The position numbers were made by a program, and so were the translations under genes. A DNA stretch of 64,000 bases from Silurus meridionalis (lineage: Eukaryota; Chordata; Actinopteri; Siluriformes; Siluridae). The stretch lies in contig NC_060886.1 in NCBI RefSeq assembly GCF_014805685.1, forward strand, positions 19,016,608 through 19,080,607. The letters are read 5' to 3'. Position 1 is the stretch's first letter. Each line of letters starts with the position of its first letter. Of this stretch, positions 63,202 through 64,000 are shown one piece after another. The notes under the pieces were generated by a model. It made no database searches. It was not told the origin of the DNA and was given only the letters and a program-made list of their open reading frames with translations.

Positions 63202-63526
63202 CAATTAGTTCCTGTCCGCTTATTTGATTGGACAAGGGATGTTCATACAGTGCTGAGATACAGTATTACAGAACTAAGACATTTTATTGTAAATGTTTCA
63301 GCAAAGTATTGTATATATTTAGTACTAAAGGGTGTATGTTGTCTCGCAGGTGCAGAGTCTAGTAGTTACACCGCCGGGGAAGGATGGAACTCTGAAATGA
63401 TAACTAGGTGCCTGATGGTGTCATCACGTATGCCAGTTGTACAGGAGCAGATTTATAGCCTCTTTGATCTGATCCCAGGAATGGAATACTGTGAAATGCA
63501 ACGAGATCAATATGGTTTCAGTAAAG
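58562..63526 (+). CDS. RBM45: RBM45, RNA-binding motif protein 45 (5' part; first five coding exons)
   Basis: RBM45 is a nuclear RNA-binding protein with three RRMs (a fourth near the C-terminus), expressed in developing brain. Five exons join in one frame of 272 codons plus one base. Visible: RRM1 about 18-95 with RNP2-like LFLVTS and RNP1 KGVSFVKF (57-64); RRM2 about 111-185 with RIFVMI (112-117) and KGLGYVRY (151-158); and the start of RRM3 from about 233. The start has a good context (AAAATGG) and the sequence right after it ([12 protein letters not shown]) matches the family. The remaining exons lie beyond the window, so the gene is partial. Confidence 0.95.
58832..59339 (+). other. RBM45: RBM45 intron 1 with a dispersed teleost-type repeat
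   Basis: Bases 59095-59311 carry a repeat common in fish, with GGTTCCCTTTTGAGTCTGGT, TCCTCTCAAGGTTTCTTTAT, GCTGCTTTGAGACAATGCCC and a GGGCTACGCAAATAAAACCG end. An inverted relative is at 8580-8870. Confidence 0.65.
59340..59462 (+). CDS. RBM45: RBM45 exon 2
   Basis: It encodes residues 91-131 ([20 protein letters not shown] and onward, ending LKETFK), the linker and start of RRM2. The acceptor is TTCCTTCTCCAG and the donor AAG|GTATAA. Confidence 0.96.
59463..60340 (+). other. RBM45: RBM45 intron 2
   Basis: The stretch 59582-59722 contains ACAGTGGATCCTCGATACTC with GAAAAGCCGCGAGTGGCTCG, which looks like the end of a pogo/Tigger-type element. The rest is AT-rich without features. Confidence 0.55.
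60341..60467 (+). CDS. RBM45: RBM45 exon 3
   Basis: It encodes residues 132-173 and the first base of Thr174, most of RRM2, with RNP1 KGLGYVRY at 151-158. The acceptor is CTAATGACAG and the donor A|GTAAGT. Confidence 0.96.
60578..60697 (+). CDS. RBM45: RBM45 exon 4
   Basis: It encodes the end of Thr174, residues 175-213 ([20 protein letters not shown] and onward, ending LSVYPF) and the first base of Gly214, the end of RRM2 and a linker. The acceptor is TGTCTGATTAG and the donor G|GTATGT. Confidence 0.94.
61143..61271 (+). pseudogene. C-terminal fragment of a hAT transposase
   Basis: This 43-codon frame, ending in TAA, matches the conserved dimerisation end of hAT transposases related to those in domesticated genes such as ZBED5 and GTF2IRD2. 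The N-terminal part of the enzyme is absent. Confidence 0.7.
61478..61530. repeat. (GT)n array with GC variants
   Basis: An interrupted GT/GC array within the hAT-type element. Confidence 0.9.
62080..62139. repeat. (CA)n microsatellite, left flank of MITE
   Basis: About 30 CA units, preceded by a short TA run, abutting the left terminal inverted repeat of the element at 62140. Confidence 0.97.
62140..63070. mobile_element. MITE-like element with CAGTGGAACCCGG ends
   Basis: The left end CAGTGGAACCCGGTTATCTC and the right end CATAACCGGGTTCCACTG are inverted, and further inverted words occur (CTCGGTTACCT and TCGGTTACCTCG). The interior of about 930 bp is partly GC-rich (62450-62820) without a credible protein. 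The ends resemble pogo/Tigger-type elements. It lies in RBM45 intron 4. Confidence 0.8.
63071..63200. repeat. (TG)n-(TA)n-(CA)n array, right flank of MITE
   Basis: TG units to about 63115 pass into TA units (63116-63188) and end in a short CA run. It mirrors the TA-CA flank on the left of the element. Confidence 0.97.
63350..63526 (+). CDS. RBM45: RBM45 exon 5
   Basis: It encodes the end of Gly214, residues 215-272 and one base of 273, a serine-rich linker and the start of RRM3 ([20 protein letters not shown]). The acceptor is TTGTCTCGCAG. Two donors in the same phase lie 6 nt apart: GTAAAG at 63521 and GTGATG at 63527. The second gives the ending YGFSKG, which I prefer because the family has Gly at that place. 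Confidence 0.9.
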
Positions 63527-63917
63527 GTGATGTAGAACTATAGCATTAATTGTCATCAATATAAAATGTAAATGCTCTGCCTTGGGATGTAGTCGAGCAG
63601 TTTTTAATTTACTGTCAGCTTCAGAATTATTGGCAGCCTTGAAAAGACGTGTTTAAATGTGTCTTTGGTTAATTACTTAATGGCAGTCTGAAATATGACA
63701 GAAATGTATGTTATTAAAGTCAATTTTAAAAGACCTTATTAAAAGTGCATTAAAAAATGTTGACAGCCCTGCATTTAGTACTTTTGGCAAATGTTGAAAA
63801 AAGTGAAGTGATTTGAGGCTACAGATTAAAGGTATTTTTGTTGTATGCGTATCTGATTCAAGAACCTTGTTCCATATTCACAGTCCAGAGAACTGTGTAC
63901 TGTTTTCAAACAGTAAT

Positions 63918-64000
63918 TACCGTATATTCTGGACTATAAGCCGCTACTTTTTCCCCACGCTTTAAACCCCGCGGCTTAAACAACGAAGCGACTAATAGAT
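63918..64000. mobile_element. Non-autonomous TIR element, second copy (cut by window end)
   Basis: TACCGTATATTCTGGACTAT followed by AAGCCGCTACTTTTTCCCCA matches the reverse complement of the right end of the element at 28545-29205 across the visible 83 bases. It continues past 64000. Confidence 0.8.

Overview
The window is vertebrate nuclear DNA, most likely from a teleost fish. It holds intron-split genes with GT-AG splice sites, is AT-rich and dense in long dinucleotide microsatellites, and carries Tc1, hAT, DIRS-like, RTE-like and tRNA-derived SINE copies of the kinds common in fish. An otophysan such as a catfish would fit, but the species cannot be fixed from the sequence.

Layout. Positions 1-2400 look like non-coding 3' sequence of a plus-strand neighbour outside the window, ending near an AATAAA at 2368. 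From 5371 to 56016 on the minus strand lies a complete gene for the dual cAMP/cGMP phosphodiesterase PDE11A. I resolved it into 20 coding exons that join in one open frame of 897 codons plus stop. Its 5' end faces, across about 2.5 kb, the 5' end of RBM45 (plus strand, ATG at 58562). The first five RBM45 coding exons are present and the rest lie beyond 64000. The PDE11A-RBM45 head-to-head arrangement matches the conserved vertebrate order.

PDE11A encodes an N-terminal regulatory segment with an RRAS site, GAF-A, GAF-B and a C-terminal HD-type catalytic domain with all expected metal and nucleotide contacts. RBM45 encodes an RRM protein; RRM1, RRM2 and the start of RRM3 are visible. The two proteins share no known pathway; the shared intergenic region is the only visible link. 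A perfect CRE palindrome (TGACGTCA) upstream of PDE11A suggests possible cAMP feedback, which is inference.

The introns hold nearly all the mobile DNA. Intron 7 has a degenerate minisatellite interrupted by a hAT-like insertion and a large inverted repeat. Intron 8 has a terminal-inverted-repeat element. Intron 10 has a DIRS-like retroelement and a tRNA-Glu-headed SINE. Intron 12 has a near full-length Tc1 element and intron 14 a MITE. Intron 3 has an internally deleted Tc1, and intron 2 has RTE and Tc1 remnants. RBM45 introns hold a hAT element and a MITE with mirror-image CA/TG flanks. Dinucleotide repeats lie at or very near the splice sites of at least six PDE11A exons, which is the most unusual global feature. 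No CRISPR array, rRNA gene or functional tRNA gene was seen.
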